64,000 bases of DNA from Desmodus rotundus (lineage: Eukaryota; Chordata; Mammalia; Chiroptera; Phyllostomidae), in NCBI RefSeq assembly GCF_022682495.2, contig NC_071392.1, forward strand, positions 132,679,318-132,743,317, written 5' to 3'. Position 1 is the stretch's first letter. Each line of letters begins with the position of its first letter. A program made the translations under genes and the position numbers. Of this stretch, positions 42,995 to 55,307 are shown piece by piece. The notes under the pieces are model-generated. The model was not told the origin of the DNA. It saw only the letters and a program-made list of their open reading frames with translations, and made no database searches.

Positions 42995-44520
42995 GTAAGT
43001 ACATGCTGAATTTTGAGTAACGTAATTGGTTTTGTAAGCTAGAAAAGCGAAATGCCATATTCATTGTCCAGACATTTAAAATGCTATGAATGTAGCAGTT
43101 TCATCTGTTTCAGTGTTCTGATAATAAGGATGACTGACATGTCATGAACTCTTAAAAATAGAAAATATTGTCACTTTTGTTAATTTTTCAATCATGCTGT
43201 TTTAATAGTTTTATTTCAATGCACAATTTCTTTTCGACATAGCATGACCAGTGTTATCTTTTTTAAGAATCAAATCATTAATAGAATGCTAGTATAACAT
43301 GAAAATGTCAGAAATTACACTGAAGTGAATTAGACTATTTTATTACTTTATAGATTACATTAGCTCAAGAAATTCTGAGATCATTACATTGCTTTTGTGA
43401 GGATAGGAAAGTGAGTACTTGTTGATTTTCTGCTTGGTCCTGCCTTAGTGCCTGCTGTGTAGGAGGGGCTCCCCCCAGGCAAACATCCTAAGTGCAAATA
43501 AGACACTCCAATTCAGGGAGTCCTGGCCTCTTTCTCCATTTTTGTTTCATTGTTGTCAAGGGATGGAGATTCTAACCAACCTTTTATCAGGGTATTGAAA
43601 AGAAGAAAGTGGGGAAGAAAGATAACCGAAGAATAGAATGGGTTTTTTTAAAAGCTTTTTCCATGCTGGCCCGTCAGTTAAAAACTGTACTTCTTCAGTT
43701 GGCTAATTACTAGCAAAGTATCTACTTCTTTATTTTGCCCAGATATTCTTTATCCTGAAGCAAAAAACAAATACAGTTTAATTTTCTTACCTGAAAGGTA
43801 TGTGATCATAGATTGTATTTCCTCATTTTTAATATAATGAAATTTTGCAATAATGTTTTCCATCATATATTTAAATTAATTTTAAGGCATTTTGAAACTC
43901 ATAAAGCAATGTAGATTACCCTAAAACAGGATTAACACAGTTGATTTCCCTCAGAGATGCCTCAAACTAATTCCACTAAGTTTATTCATTTCTATTTTGA
44001 AGAACATGTAAAGGCAGATCTCCAGCATTACAAAAGCAATGCTGGATTTAAAAAATTAAAAGACATGTTTATTTTTAATTCAATTTTATTTCAGGGTATG
44101 GGGAAACAGGAACAAAATACCTTCATTATGTCATTCATAGAACTTCAGGTTTGAGTCAAAGCAACTCATTATAGTCTCCTCCCAGAGGAAGTCCGCTGGG
44201 ACTTGGAAGCCAGTCCTTATTTTCAGCTCCCAGTATTCAATAACTTGGTACTAAAGTCCCCAAAAGGAGCTGTGTTACTTTGCTGGAAAAAAGGAAGAAT
44301 AGGTCAAACAATGGTTCACTCCTTTGGGTTGCACAAATGTCCCCAGGGTCTTACATTAGCACAAGTAATACCTTCACAGGGTTCAGGAGGAGGCCAGATC
44401 CCAAAGGGACAAATTAGCTTTGGGAAGATCAGGCTGCAGGCACCTGGCAGAGGGTTAAGTGGGATGTGTGGAGCACAGACAGTCTGGGTCACCACTGTAC
44501 AACACACAGTGAAATTGAGC
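42995..44520 (+). other. CFAP61 intron, first part
   Basis: Starts with GTAAGT. AT-rich, no exon. A splice-like segment at 43353-43409 was examined and rejected. Confidence 0.55.
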
Positions 44521-44704
44521 CGAGTAAGTACTTATTCTAAATGTTCCATCAGCCACATTAAAAAAAATAAAAGACACAGGTGAACGCCAATTTAATAATA
44601 TATTTTATTTAACTCAATATGTCTAAAATTTAATCATTTCAATATGTAATCAGATTGAAAAATTATTAGTAAGATATTTTACACTCTTTTTTTAATCATG
44701 ATCT
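44521..44704. repeat. Left half of an ancient repeat split by a 6.3-kb insertion block
   Basis: AAATGTTCCATCAGCCACAT, then a stretch ending AGATATTTTACACTC, closely parallels the uninterrupted copy at 60745-60890. The other half (GTTCAGTGGCCAGATGTGGC ... TTGGACAGTG) is at about 51000-51090. Everything between is therefore inserted later. Family name not recalled. Confidence 0.6.
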
Positions 44705-46517
44705 TTATTTATTTATTTTTCAAATATATTTTATTGATTATGCTATTACAGTTGTCCCATTTCCCCCCCTTCACTCCACTCCATCCTGCCCACCCCTACC
44801 ATTTATGCTACTTATTCTCTGTACCTTTCCCCCTCTCTCCTCCTCCCACTCCCCTATTGATAACCCTCCATGTGATCTCCATTTCTGTGGTTCTGTTCCT
44901 GTTTTAGTTGTTGGCTTAATTTGCTTTTGTTTTTGTTTTAGGTGTGATTGTTAATAACTGTGAGTTTGCTGTCATTTTTACTGTTCATATTTTTTATCTT
45001 CTTTTTCTTAGATAAATCCCTTTAACATTTCATATAATAAGGGCTTGGTGATGATGAACTCCTTTAACTTGACCTTATCTGAGAAGCACTTTATCTGCCA
45101 TTCCATTCTAAATGATAGCTTTGCTGGATAGAGTAATCTTGGATGGAGGTCCTTGCCTTTCATGACCTGGAATACTTCTTTCCAGCCCCTTTCTTGTCTG
45201 TAAGGTTTCTTTTGAGAAATAAGCTGATGGTCTTATGGGAACTACTTTTTAGGTAACTCTCTTCTTTCCTCTTGCTGCTTTTTAAGATTCTCTTTTTATC
45301 TTTAATCTTGGGTAAGTTAATGATGATGTGCCTTGGTGTGTTCCTCTTTGGGTCCAACTTCTTTGGGACTCTCTGAGCTTCCTGGACTTCCTCGAAGTCT
45401 GTTTCCTTTGCTAGATTGGGGAAGTTCTCCTTCATTATTCTTTCAAATAACTTTTCAATTTCTTGCTCTTCCTCTTCTCCTTCTGGCACCCCTATGATCC
45501 AAATGTTGGAAAGTTTAAAGTTGTCCTGGAAGTTCCGAAGCCTCTCCTCATATTTTTGAATTCTTACTTCCTTATTCTTCTTTCCTCATTCTGGTTGAGT
45601 GTTTATTTCTTCTTTCTGCTCCAAACCACTGATTTAATGCCTGGTTTCCTTCCCTTCATTGTTGGTTCCCTGTGCATTTTCCTTTAATTCACTGTGCATA
45701 GCCTCCCCTCTTTCCTCTGTTTTGCAACCATACTCAACCATTTCTGTGAGCATTCTGATTAGCAACATTTTGAACTCTAAATCGCATAGGTTGTTTATCT
45801 CCTCGTCACTTAGTACTTTTTTTGGAGTTTTGATCTGATCTTTCATTTAGGCCACGTTTCTTTGTCTTGGCATACCTATTATGTTATAAGAGGCAGAGCC
45901 TTAAGAATTTGCCATGGCAGAGCAGCCCACATTACTGTGTTTGGTGCTGTATGTGGGAGAGTGGTTAGAGAGGGAACAATGCAGCTCTCACCCTGCTTTC
46001 AGTCACTTCTCCCACTACTGACAAGCACACTAGCCCTTTTGCTGCTGATTTCCAGGTAGGTGGGCTTGTGTATGTTCTAGGACCCTGTGAATCTCTCCAA
46101 TGAACTCTCATGTAAGGCTGGGAGATTCTCCTGCTGCTGCAAGCCCCACAAGTTTTTACTGCCAGAGGTTTTGAGGCTTTCTTTTCCCACACTGGAACCC
46201 TGGGTTGTGCAGTCTGTCTCGCTCCCTAGTTGCTCATCCCAGTTTATCTGCACGCAAATGTGGGACTGCCAGCCACTGCCTTGCCCACCTGGTCCTTTAG
46301 CCACCACCTTGCCGTGCATCCTCTCCACCCCAGCTGCCCAGCTCCACCCCTCCTATCAGTCTGAATGGATGTTTCTTCTTTAACTCCTTGGTTGTCAGAC
46401 TTCCATACAGTTCAATTTCCTGGCTGTTTTGGTTGTTTTTTGTTTTTAAATGTGTTGTTGTCCTTCTTTTGGTTTTGAAAGGAGGCAACATGTTTCTACC
46501 TACCTTGGCTGTAAGTC
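44705..46517 (-). mobile_element. HAL1-like element, damaged 5' end
   Basis: Minus strand: 3' UTR from about 44705, ORF1 stop TAA at 45008-45010, ORF1 text including GVPEGEEEEQ (antisense of 45460-45490) and the coiled coil, then the 5' UTR to about 46517. The expected start ATG reads ACG (complement of 45851-45853), so the start codon is lost. The 5'-terminal CAAGATGGAGGC box is reduced to GCCAAGGTAGG. It adjoins an orphan L1 5' UTR at 46518. Confidence 0.85.
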
Positions 46518-49500
46518 CAACCACATTTTATACATTGTTGTACAGGTACTGACAGAAAAAGAAACAACACAGAAAACAAAACCCATACAAGCAAAACAAC
46601 AACACAATATCGATGATGAAATGCAAAGAATAATAAAAGTGAAAAGAGAAACAGAATGTTATAATAAAAAAGTGCATGAGAAGAACAAAGGAAAGAAAAA
46701 TGGTCATGAGAGGATAGCAGGAGGAAAAACAGTGAGAGTGAGGAATAGAAACAGGTAATCACCACAAAAGAACAAAGAAAGGGAAAAGTAAAATTTAAAA
46801 AAATAAGAGAAGGAAGGCAAAATGAAGTAAGAAAAGGGAAGAGTAATATACAAGATTTGAAAGAACATAATATTGAAAAATAAAAAATTGAAAAGAAAAA
46901 GATGATAAAAAGGTATGTGAAAGAGAAAAAGGGAAAAGATTCAAGTGGGTTTTATCTCAGTAGAGTTTAGTGCTTGCCTTCTGTACTCTTCCTCTGGATA
47001 TGACTTGATGTTTTCTGAAGCTGATGTAAGCCAATGTCAGATGCTGTCTGTGTTTAGCTACAGGCAGCCTGTTTGAAGTTACAAGTGATCCACAGTTTGT
47101 GTCTTTGTCCTTCAGGCTTGGCTGTATTTTAGCTGGGCCTTGCTGCTCTAAGGCTGGCTTAATAGCACAGGGTCCAAGGGTGGGTCAACTAATGACCAAA
47201 GGCACCACAGGATATGTCTTCCCCTTCCTCTGCCTGTGGTCCTGCCATTAGTCTTAGTCTTGCCACTGACTGGTCTGTTTCTAAGAGGGCTTCTGGTGGA
47301 ATCAGAAGAATGGGTCCCCTGGATCTCCTGTGAGAGGTGCCATTCAGACTTCAGGGAAGATGGTGGGTGTGTTCCCTCATCCCCCTAACACCCATCTGAG
47401 TATCCTGGATTATTCCCTTAAAATAAGCAGAGCAAAGCCCCTAGTGGAAAGTGGGTAGAAGCTCCAGATCCCAGAGTTTGGGTCTGCCGCAAATGGAGGT
47501 GTTCCTAAGCTATCCCATGAGGGGGAAGCACCAGTCTGGTTTCCAAGAAAATATGTGGAATGACCGTATCCTAAAGCCAGTCTCTGACACCTCTGAATCT
47601 CCCTATGTTGCTGTCTCCTCAGCAGGGGATAAAATTCAGGTGGGGAAAACTAAGAAAGAAAAATATTATAAAATTAAAAAATAAATTTAAAAAAAGATGC
47701 AGGAGTGGGGCGGCAAGCTGGATTCCACAGGGTGGGTGAGTGAGATTCCAGCAGATGGGGCTAGAAGGATCCAGAGGGTGGGGTGAGCAGTTTCCCACAG
47801 GTGGGGTAATTTTTTTACCCTGGAAGGGGCTACTCTTCTCAAGAAAAATGGCTTCTGCGGTATGGAGGTTTGTCCTAGCAGTGGAAACCCAGCAGCCACT
47901 TTTCCCCCAAACCTCTAACTCTAGGCTCTCCTTGCACAAGTCCAGATCACACTGCCCTCCCTTTGCCTGAGCCCAAAGTGAGTGGTTGCACATGTGAATC
48001 CTTTCTGTTGGCCCCTTGAAAAACAGAAAGAGAAAAAAAGAGAGAAAAAGTGCCTTTTGTCTCCAGCAGGCTGTGTCTCTCTCCGGCAGGCAAAAACCTT
48101 ACAGCCTTTCACAACTGGATGCTGCATGGGCAGGTTATCCTGGCACTGGTGCTGTGTGCTGGGGAGCCCTTTGTGGGGTCCAGGCTTCGCTCCTCTCAGG
48201 TGGAAGCTCCCACAGCCGAACCGCAGCCTTGGCCTGACACCCATGAAAACAGTGCCGGCCCCTGCCATGTCCCTGACCTTTCTACTGGTCTTGAGGTGGT
48301 TTCTGCCCATCCTTAGTTAAGTGTCTCCTCTTTAGGTAATGTTTGGTTGTTTATTTCAAGTGTACATTCCCCTGTTTAGTTTTATTTTCAGTTTGGTTCT
48401 GGGAAGAGGTGGAAGACAAATACTCCAACTTCACTGCAATCTCTAATTTCCTGTAACTGGTTCTTGATTGATGTTGTCCTGTTTGTGGGATAGCTCAGCC
48501 TTTCGGCTGGTTGATTATGGGGCTCAACCCGGACCATGGGATGCAAATTTTGTACAGGTGCTTAGCAAACAAAACAAAACAAAACTACAAACAGCTCAAC
48601 AAAAAAGGGAAACAAACAATAACAACAAAAAGAATCAGAAAAGAAAAAGGCAAAAAACCCCATAAGAAACAAAGAAAAAATTAAGAAAATAGAAAAAAGA
48701 ACAATAAAAGACAAGAAACAAAAAGAATTGGAGAAGGATACAAGAAACAGAAATGAGAATAATATAAAGGGAAAGAAGTAAAAGAAGAGAAATTATAGTA
48801 AAAAATAATAAATATATAGAAAAAGAAAAAAAGAAAGCTGAACTAAAATAAAGAGTAGGAAAGGAAAAACAGGAAAAAAAGAATGAAAACAGAGAAGAGA
48901 GAAAAATAGAGTGAGAATAGGAAAGAGAATAAGGGATATGGATCCCCCCAAAAGAAAAGAAAATAACAAAAAATAAAGTAGAAAGTGAAAATACAGAAAA
49001 CATTTAAAAAGAAAAAAGTATGGTTTGCCTCTGCAGTTTATTGTGCTTGGTGTGATCAGTTTCTGATGTACTGAATGTGGAGCTTCTTGGGTCTTGCTCT
49101 GATTTTTATGTAAGCTGGCCATTTGTTTGCTAGTCTAGGGCATCCCAAGAGGTTTTCTGTTGCAAGCCAATGTCAGATGCTGTACATGCTGAGCCCTCAT
49201 CAAGTTTTTCAGGGCGGAGTTTCTAGTAACCAGTGGGTGGGGCCTCCAGAGCCCTGAGGTTGTGTCTAACTCAGCTCTCCCACTTTGAATGTTCAGTCCT
49301 CTGAGTTGCTTCCCCCTCCCCATGGAAATGGGCTCAGTGGTAGCCAGGACCTGGCAAGGGTCATTCAAATAGACTCAAAAGTGGTGCCCTCTCTCTGTAG
49401 GAGGCAGAGTGGTTGTGAGATCAGAGCCACTGAGGAACCATGAGAAGACAGCAAGCTAATAGCAAAGCAAGGGGTTTATTGAAAGCAGGGTCCCTCAGGA

Positions 49501-50870
49501 GTGAGGGGGAGGGGAAGCAGTTGAGCTGAGGCCAGTTCCCAGCTCAGACCAGTTCCTACCCGGGTGGTTCTGTGTAGGGTTTTTGAAGAAAAAAACTGTA
49601 CACTATGGGGAAATAGTCTTGTAATTGGTTACTTTCAACTGCTGTACTTTTTCCTTCTCTTACTGGGTGTTTCTATCCCATGGCTCTCTAGTTCCTGGGA
49701 TTCATTCCTGTGGCTTTCTAGCTCTAGTGTCTGGAACTGTCCCTGACCAATTACTTGAGTGCTATACACCCTGGTCTGTTTGCTCCAGTATTCTGTCTTG
49801 CTTGCTGAGGTGCCTCTATGCAAGATCAGACCAGACTGTCAGTGGGCACTTCCTCCCCTTCCCTTTGCTGCTTGAGTTGAACTGGCTGGGGAGCTGTGCT
49901 CTGCCTCCCCATATTGTAGCTGCAGTGCACAGCCCCTGCCCATCTGACTTCCCAACAGAAGCCTGACTGGGAGATGCAGTTGCAAAAATCCAGCTCTGCA
50001 TATCTTGCTGTCACCTCCTCACCTCACACCTAAGCAGGAGATCACATACACCCACACACACAAAATCTCTCAGTCAGGGACTGCAGGGCAGAACTGAAAC
50101 TTCTAGTTCCAAACGGTCTCCTACTAAATGTCCCCCTCCCTTGCACTGGCAGGGCACAGCAAGGTCAAATTTCCAACCCAGTGCCACCTTATCCCTTTGC
50201 CTCTGGGCAGACCCAGCATCTTAGCAGGTGGGGAAAGGGTCACTGCAGAGCTGTCATTGTGAGCAAGAACAGTCATCTTCCTCAAGCCTCAGTGCCCTGA
50301 CTCTGATTGCCTCTCTGTCCAAAGCCCTTCCGGACAACAGATGGCCCTTCAAGTTCACTGCTGGGTGTACTGAGCAAGCCCCTCTTCCAGGCCCCAAAGC
50401 AGCATGGGCCCTCCGGCAGTCACAGATCTGGGCAAACTTCACAAGCTAGTGTTTTAACAATGGGCTGGCTCCTTCCCTGATACATTGTGTTCCAAGTCTT
50501 CCAGGTGGATCAAATCCCCACTGCTTCCCACCACCGATGCTACAAAAGCTCTCCTTCCTTTCTCTTGTTAACTCTGGTTTGGGGACCCCTGCGTGGGGCT
50601 GAGATCCTGCACTCCTAGGAGAAAGGAGTTCCCCTGCTGCCCTATTCTCTGGCTTCTTAGGCCTAGCGCCTGTGTATGGGGGTCTCACCCTGTCCTTGTC
50701 GCTTCCCATCTTTCTCCATGCTTCTGTTTATACATTTCCAGATCAGCTACACTTCAACTGGTTTTTCAAGACAAATGCTCTGCCATTTAGCTGCACAGTC
50801 AGTCTGGATCTTGGATCAAGCGGACTGAGCCTTCCAGCTACTTTGTAGCCATCTTGGAACCTCCTCCATT
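46518..50870 (-). mobile_element. L1-type 5' UTR of two tandem units, without ORFs
   Basis: On the minus strand the block begins near 50870 with GGAGGTTCCAAGATGGCTAC, a typical L1 5' end with a YY1-type site. Leftward it contains two tandem units of about 2.0-2.1 kb. Each has TGTACAGGT(A/G)CT next to an A-rich tract (46541-46945 and 48553-49020) and the shared block GCCAATGTCAGATGCTGT (about 47030 and 49166). Part of 49440-49830 could be an LTR insertion (GGGGTTTATTGAAAGCAGGG), but its ends are unclear. No ORF1 or ORF2 follows; the HAL1 element takes that place. Confidence 0.6.
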
Positions 50871-51678
50871 TAGATTTTATAAAATTTACAATTGAATCAA
50901 TAGATTCATATTCTCAAGTTGTTCCAAACTTACATAAAACCTTTCCAATAACCAAATTCAGTATCATTTTTTAAAACAAATTAAAATAAAATATTATTAA
51001 AAATTCAATTCTCTAGTCACACTAGCCACATTCCAAATGTTCAGTGGCCAGATGTGGCTGCTGGCTACCATATTGGACAGTGAAGATCTAGAAGGTAAGT
51101 GACATTTGTCAGGATATATAGATCATTCTGTACCTGCTAACTAAACCCACTACCCAGGTTAAACATGTTCTTAGATCTGTACACCCAAATGGGACCATGT
51201 CATGATAAAATACACAGACATCTGTTCATGTATAGTCACAGGATTTTAGGACAGAAAAGTCCTGGAGCACCACCTTCTCATTTCACAGAGGAGAGGATCA
51301 CAGTTGCTACAATATCACTTAGTAAGCATAGGACCTTTGGTGTGACACCACGCTGCCACATTTACTCCTGATTGCAAGTGAATTTGAAAGGCCACATATC
51401 CTTAGACTAAAAATATACTTCTGCAAAAGAGCTATGCCGAATCGGTTTCATTTTTCACAATATTAATTTATTCAGGATTCAGTCAGACTCTCTTCATACT
51501 CTTGCTGTTGCTTATCCCCCTGAGTTTTATATGATTACTTTCCAAATTATAGGAAAGTTTAACTTGAATATCCTCTCCTTTACATATCTTGCTATTTTCT
51601 TTAGTGTTTTACAGCAGGAATTTGTTTAGTGATAAATGATTTCTGATTGTCTTTCCTTGTGTCCTGCTGCAATATTAG
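50871..51678 (+). other. CFAP61 intron end, with the right half of the split ancient repeat
   Basis: 51000-51090 completes the repeat begun at 44521. The rest to the acceptor at 51678 shows no recognised feature. Confidence 0.5.
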
Positions 51679-51818
51679 GACAAGAACTTCTGCCTCATTT
51701 CTCTGCCACATCTCACCCCAGAGTTTTCCCTTATCCAGAACTTTGTGAAGATAGTCCCCTTCAGCAACTGCACCGTGGAGCAGGATCTCTATGTTTTCCA
51801 TCGGGCTGGATTGCTCAA
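51679..51818 (+). CDS. CFAP61: CFAP61 internal coding exon (fifth in window)
   Basis: A 140-bp exon, phase 0 in and phase 2 out, with acceptor AATATTAG|GAC and donor CAA|GTAAGT. It begins DKNFCLISLPHLTPEFSLIQ and continues with NFVKIVPFSN and CTVEQDLYVFHRAGLL(K), a highly conserved CFAP61 segment at the end of the N-terminal region. The pyrimidine tract is weak (TGTCCTGCTGCAATATT), so recognition may depend on exonic enhancers. The following exon (expected to begin by completing the Lys codon and then SINIRF-like text) was not found before the window end, implying an intron of at least 12 kb. Confidence 0.95.
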
Positions 51819-52605
51819 GTAAGTAGATGCACATTTGGCCAAAAATTTTTCACAAAGTTACAAAAAGAGAATTGAGGAGCTCCTTACCATTTTAATTTAA
51901 TGATTCATTTTAAATTGTCTTATTGGCAGAGGGCTTGATCAAGGGATTTTAACCAATTCATTTTTAGGGACAGATTCCTAAGTTGAGAAGTTACTTGTCC
52001 AGCCAGATATTAAAACATAAGGTAACTCCATAATAATCAAAACAATGCCACATTGACCAATTCTATGGTAGAATGATGAAACACAACAGAGTCCTACCAT
52101 AGGCCCCAATACAGTAAGAATTTAGAGTGTGTGAGTATATGTGTGTAAAGGTATGTCTAGACAAATATATAACAAAATTTCTGTCACCACAGTGGGAAAA
52201 AGAATGTTTATTCTGTAAGTGTTGGTTCATAATAAAGATAAAAATGTTTTCTTCATAGTCTACAAAAAAAATTTCAGGTGAATGAAGAGGTAAATGTAAA
52301 TACTGAAAACATAAAAAATTAGATAATAAATCTCCAGTGCTAGTTCTTTGCCAAATTCTGGGAATAAAAAAGTGAACAACATACAGATGTAGTCCCAATT
52401 CTTTTAAAGCTTATAAACACTCAAATAAATGTAAACCTGCAATTGTAATAGATGTACGAGCAATGGGTGTGTGGTACTATAAATATATATCATTGGGAGA
52501 TTCAGCCCAGTCAGAGGAAGCTTTCCTGAGGAAGAATCTTGAGTGCTAGACAAGGAGTATGAATGAAGATTGATTTTTATCATGTTTCAGGATGAGAAAG
52601 TTCTT
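51819..52605 (+). other. CFAP61 intron downstream of the fifth exon
   Basis: Starts with GTAAGT. No exon or definite repeat. The sequence AAAGTTCTTT at about 52588-52597 may be the left target duplication of the next L1. Confidence 0.5.
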
Positions 52606-53212
52606 TCCATTTTTTTACCTTATTTTTTCATTCATTTCATTTTTATTTAGTTTTTTAAAAATTGTTGTTCAAGTACCATTGTCTCCATTTTCATCCCATC
52701 ACATCCCTCCTATCCCACCCATCCCTGCCATGAACCCTTGAACCTAACCCCTTTGATTTTGTCTATGTGTACTTTATACATGTTCCTTGATGGCCCTTCC
52801 CCTATTATCCCTCTCCCCCCTCCTCTCTAGTAACTGTTATTTTGTTATTTATTTCATTGTCTCTGGTTATATTTTGCTTGCTTATTGTTTTGTTGATTAG
52901 GTTCCACTTATAGGTGAAATCATATGGTATTTCTTTTTCACCACCTGGCTTATTTCACTTAGCATAATGCTTTCCCATTCCATCCATGCTGTCGTGAGGG
53001 TAGGAGCTCCTTCTTTCTTTCTTCTGCATAGTATTCCATTGTGTAAATGTACCATAGTTTTTTGATCCACTTGTTTACTGATGGGCACTTATTTTGCTTC
53101 CAGCACTTGGCTATTGTAAATTGTGCTGCTATGAACATTGGGGTATATAGGTTCTTTTGAATTGGTATTTCAGGATCCTTAGGGTATAATCCCAACAGTG
53201 GTATTGCTGGGA
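52606..53212 (-). mobile_element. L1 3' end, 5'-truncated, antisense
   Basis: T-rich tail, then GTTGTTCAAGTACCATTGTC, the TACATGTTCCTTGATGGCCC block near 52778, and ORF2 C-terminal text to about 53212 (CAACAGTGGTATTGCTGG). AAGTTCCTTT right after it (53211-53220) nearly matches AAGTTCTTT before it. Same subfamily as 17169-17640 and 28765-29530. Confidence 0.85.
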
Positions 53213-53849
53213 AGTTCCTTTTAGAACATAGAAGATTCACTTTTTTACTATATAATGTTTTTTGAACCACCCTAATTGAATTAAAATGAAACTGACTAAT
53301 GGAAGGTTATTTTTTAACAAATGTGGAAGACACAGTTTTGACATATTTAATATATAAAGAGCTTTAATAAATCAATAAGATGATTAATACTCATGGTAAA
53401 ATTTACAACAATAAAAAAAGGCAGACTGTTTACACATGAAGAAAAAATACAATCAATGGATGTTTTAAAATCTTTAAACTTCTCAAATTAGGGAGAAGAA
53501 ACAAAGCTAATATGAGACATTATTTTTGGTCTATTCATAAGAAATAAATATAGAAATTTTCAATTCTAAATGAAACAAATGTAGTGCTGATCAGAATGTA
53601 AATTAACATGAAATTCCAAAGGGCAGTTTAGCTAGAACACTAAAGTAATTCATATCCTTTTACCATTTAATTTCATGCCTAGAAATATTTCTTAAGAAAC
53701 TTGTTACAGAGATGCAAACAAAAATTGATGTATGAGGATTAAAGAATATTGGAAATACTCTAAATATCCAATAGTAAGAAAATGTTTAAATACTTTATGG
53801 TTCCCATATGAAGGATTCTAAAACTATGTTTATGATTCATTTAAAGAAG
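53213..53849. other. Non-coding AT-rich spacer, possibly an old L1 remnant
   Basis: No gene. Some text resembles the L1 3' terminal region (GAAATATTTCTTAAGAAACTTG) but is too decayed to place. Confidence 0.4.
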
Positions 53850-53862
53850 ATTTAATAATGAG

Positions 53863-55294
53863 GGAGTTCTGGTCAGGATGGAGGCATAGGTAGAAATGCT
53901 TCACTTCCTTGCACAACCAAAAGAAGAAGAATAACAAATTTTAAAACAAAAAACAACCAGAAATGCCAGCAAATCAAACTGCATGGAACTCCAACAACCA
54001 AGGAGATAAAGAAACATTCATCCAGCCTGGTGTGGCGGGACAAGGAAATATGACCCACATGAAAGAACAGATCAAAACTCTAGAAAAAAAACTAAGCAAC
54101 AAGGACATAGAGAACTTATCAGATGCAGAGTTCCAAACACTGGAAATCAGGATGCTCACAGAAATGATTGAGTTAGGTCACAAATGGAGGAGGAAATGAA
54201 GTGAAAGAAAGGAAAATATACACAAAACCAACAGTGAAGGGAAGGAAACCAGGACTCAAATCAATGATTTGGAGCAGAAGAAAGAAATAAACATCCAATC
54301 AGAACACAGTGAAGAAACAAGAATCCAAAAAAATGAGCAGAGGCTTAAGGACCTCTGGGACAACTTAAAATGTTCAACCATCTGAATCATAGGGGTGCCA
54401 GAAGGAGAAGAAGGGCAAGAAATTGAAAACTTATTTGAATAACGAAGGAGAACTTCCCTAATCTGGTGAAGTAAATAGACCTCCAGGAAGTCCAGGAAGC
54501 CCAGAGAGTCCCCAAGAAATTAGATCCAAGAGAAAACACACCAACGCACATCATAATTAAGTTACCCAAGATTAAAGATAAGGAGAGAATCTTAAAAGCA
54601 GCAAGAGAAAAGGAGACAGTTACCTACAAAGGAGTTCCCATAAGACTTTCAGCTGATTTCTCAAAAGAAGGCTTACAGGCAACACGAGGCTGGAAAGAAG
54701 TATTTGAAATCATGAAATGCAAGGACCTCCATCCAAGATTACTCTATCCAGCAAAGCTATCATTTAGAATGGAAGGGCAGATAAAGTGCTTCCCAGATAA
54801 GGTCAAGTTATAGTGGTTCATCATCACCAAGCCCTTACTATATGAAATGTTAAAGGGACTTAACTAAGAAATAAAAGAAGATTAAAAACCACGAACAGTA
54901 AAATGACAACAAACTCACAACTATCAACCACTGAACCTGAAGAAACAAATACAAACTAAGCAAACAACTAGTATAGGAACAGAATCACAGAAATGGAGAT
55001 CACAAGGAGGGTTATTAGCTCAGCGTGGGAAGGGGGAAAATGGGGAGAAAGGTATGGGGAATAAGAAGCATAACTGGTAGATACAAAATAGATAGAGGGA
55101 GGTTAAAAATAGTATAGGAAATGGAGAAGCCAAAGGACATAGACATATGACCCATGGACATGAACTAAGGAGCGACCAAAATGCTGGAGGGTGGGGCAGT
55201 GCAGGGTGGAGGGGAATAAAGGGGAGAAAAAAATGGGGACAACTGTAATAGCATAATCAATAAAATATACAAAAAAATGAATGGATAAAAAAAT
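53863..55294 (+). mobile_element. HAL1-like element lacking a spliced-out 5' UTR segment
   Basis: 5' end GTCAGGATGGAGGCATAGG, then a leader that follows the family to CATTCATCCAGCCTG (54015-54029) and jumps directly to GTGTGGCGGGACAAGG, the family sequence just before the ORF1 start. ORF1 starts at the ATG at 54050 and is degenerate (early stop at 54199, later frameshifts, but keeps QARRAW-like and YPAKLSFRMEGQ text). The 3' UTR is complete. Target duplication ATTTAATAATGAG (53850-53862) and ATTTAATGATGAG (55295-55307), one mismatch. The missing leader piece is bounded by GT and AG in intact relatives. Confidence 0.88.
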
Positions 55295-55307
55295 ATTTAA
55301 TGATGAG

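Noticed and set aside
43353..43409. Splice-flanked 57-bp open segment (AG|ATT ... AAA|GTGAGT) that continues the CFAP61 frame
   Set aside because: It would follow exon 42955-42994 in phase, but the conserved protein continues directly from SLFP to DKNFC at 51679, leaving no room for it. It matches nothing in CFAP61.
43741..43797. Candidate exon after TTTGCCCAG, ending AG|GTATGT
   Set aside because: The only open frame is out of phase with the neighbouring exons, and the protein match is continuous without it.
46450..46758. 102-codon lysine-rich frame and its antisense partner
   Set aside because: Produced by the A-rich tract of the L1 5' UTR unit; composition alone explains the open frame.
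48635..49122. Long phenylalanine/serine-rich antisense frames
   Set aside because: Low-complexity translation of an A/G-rich tract, not gene-like.
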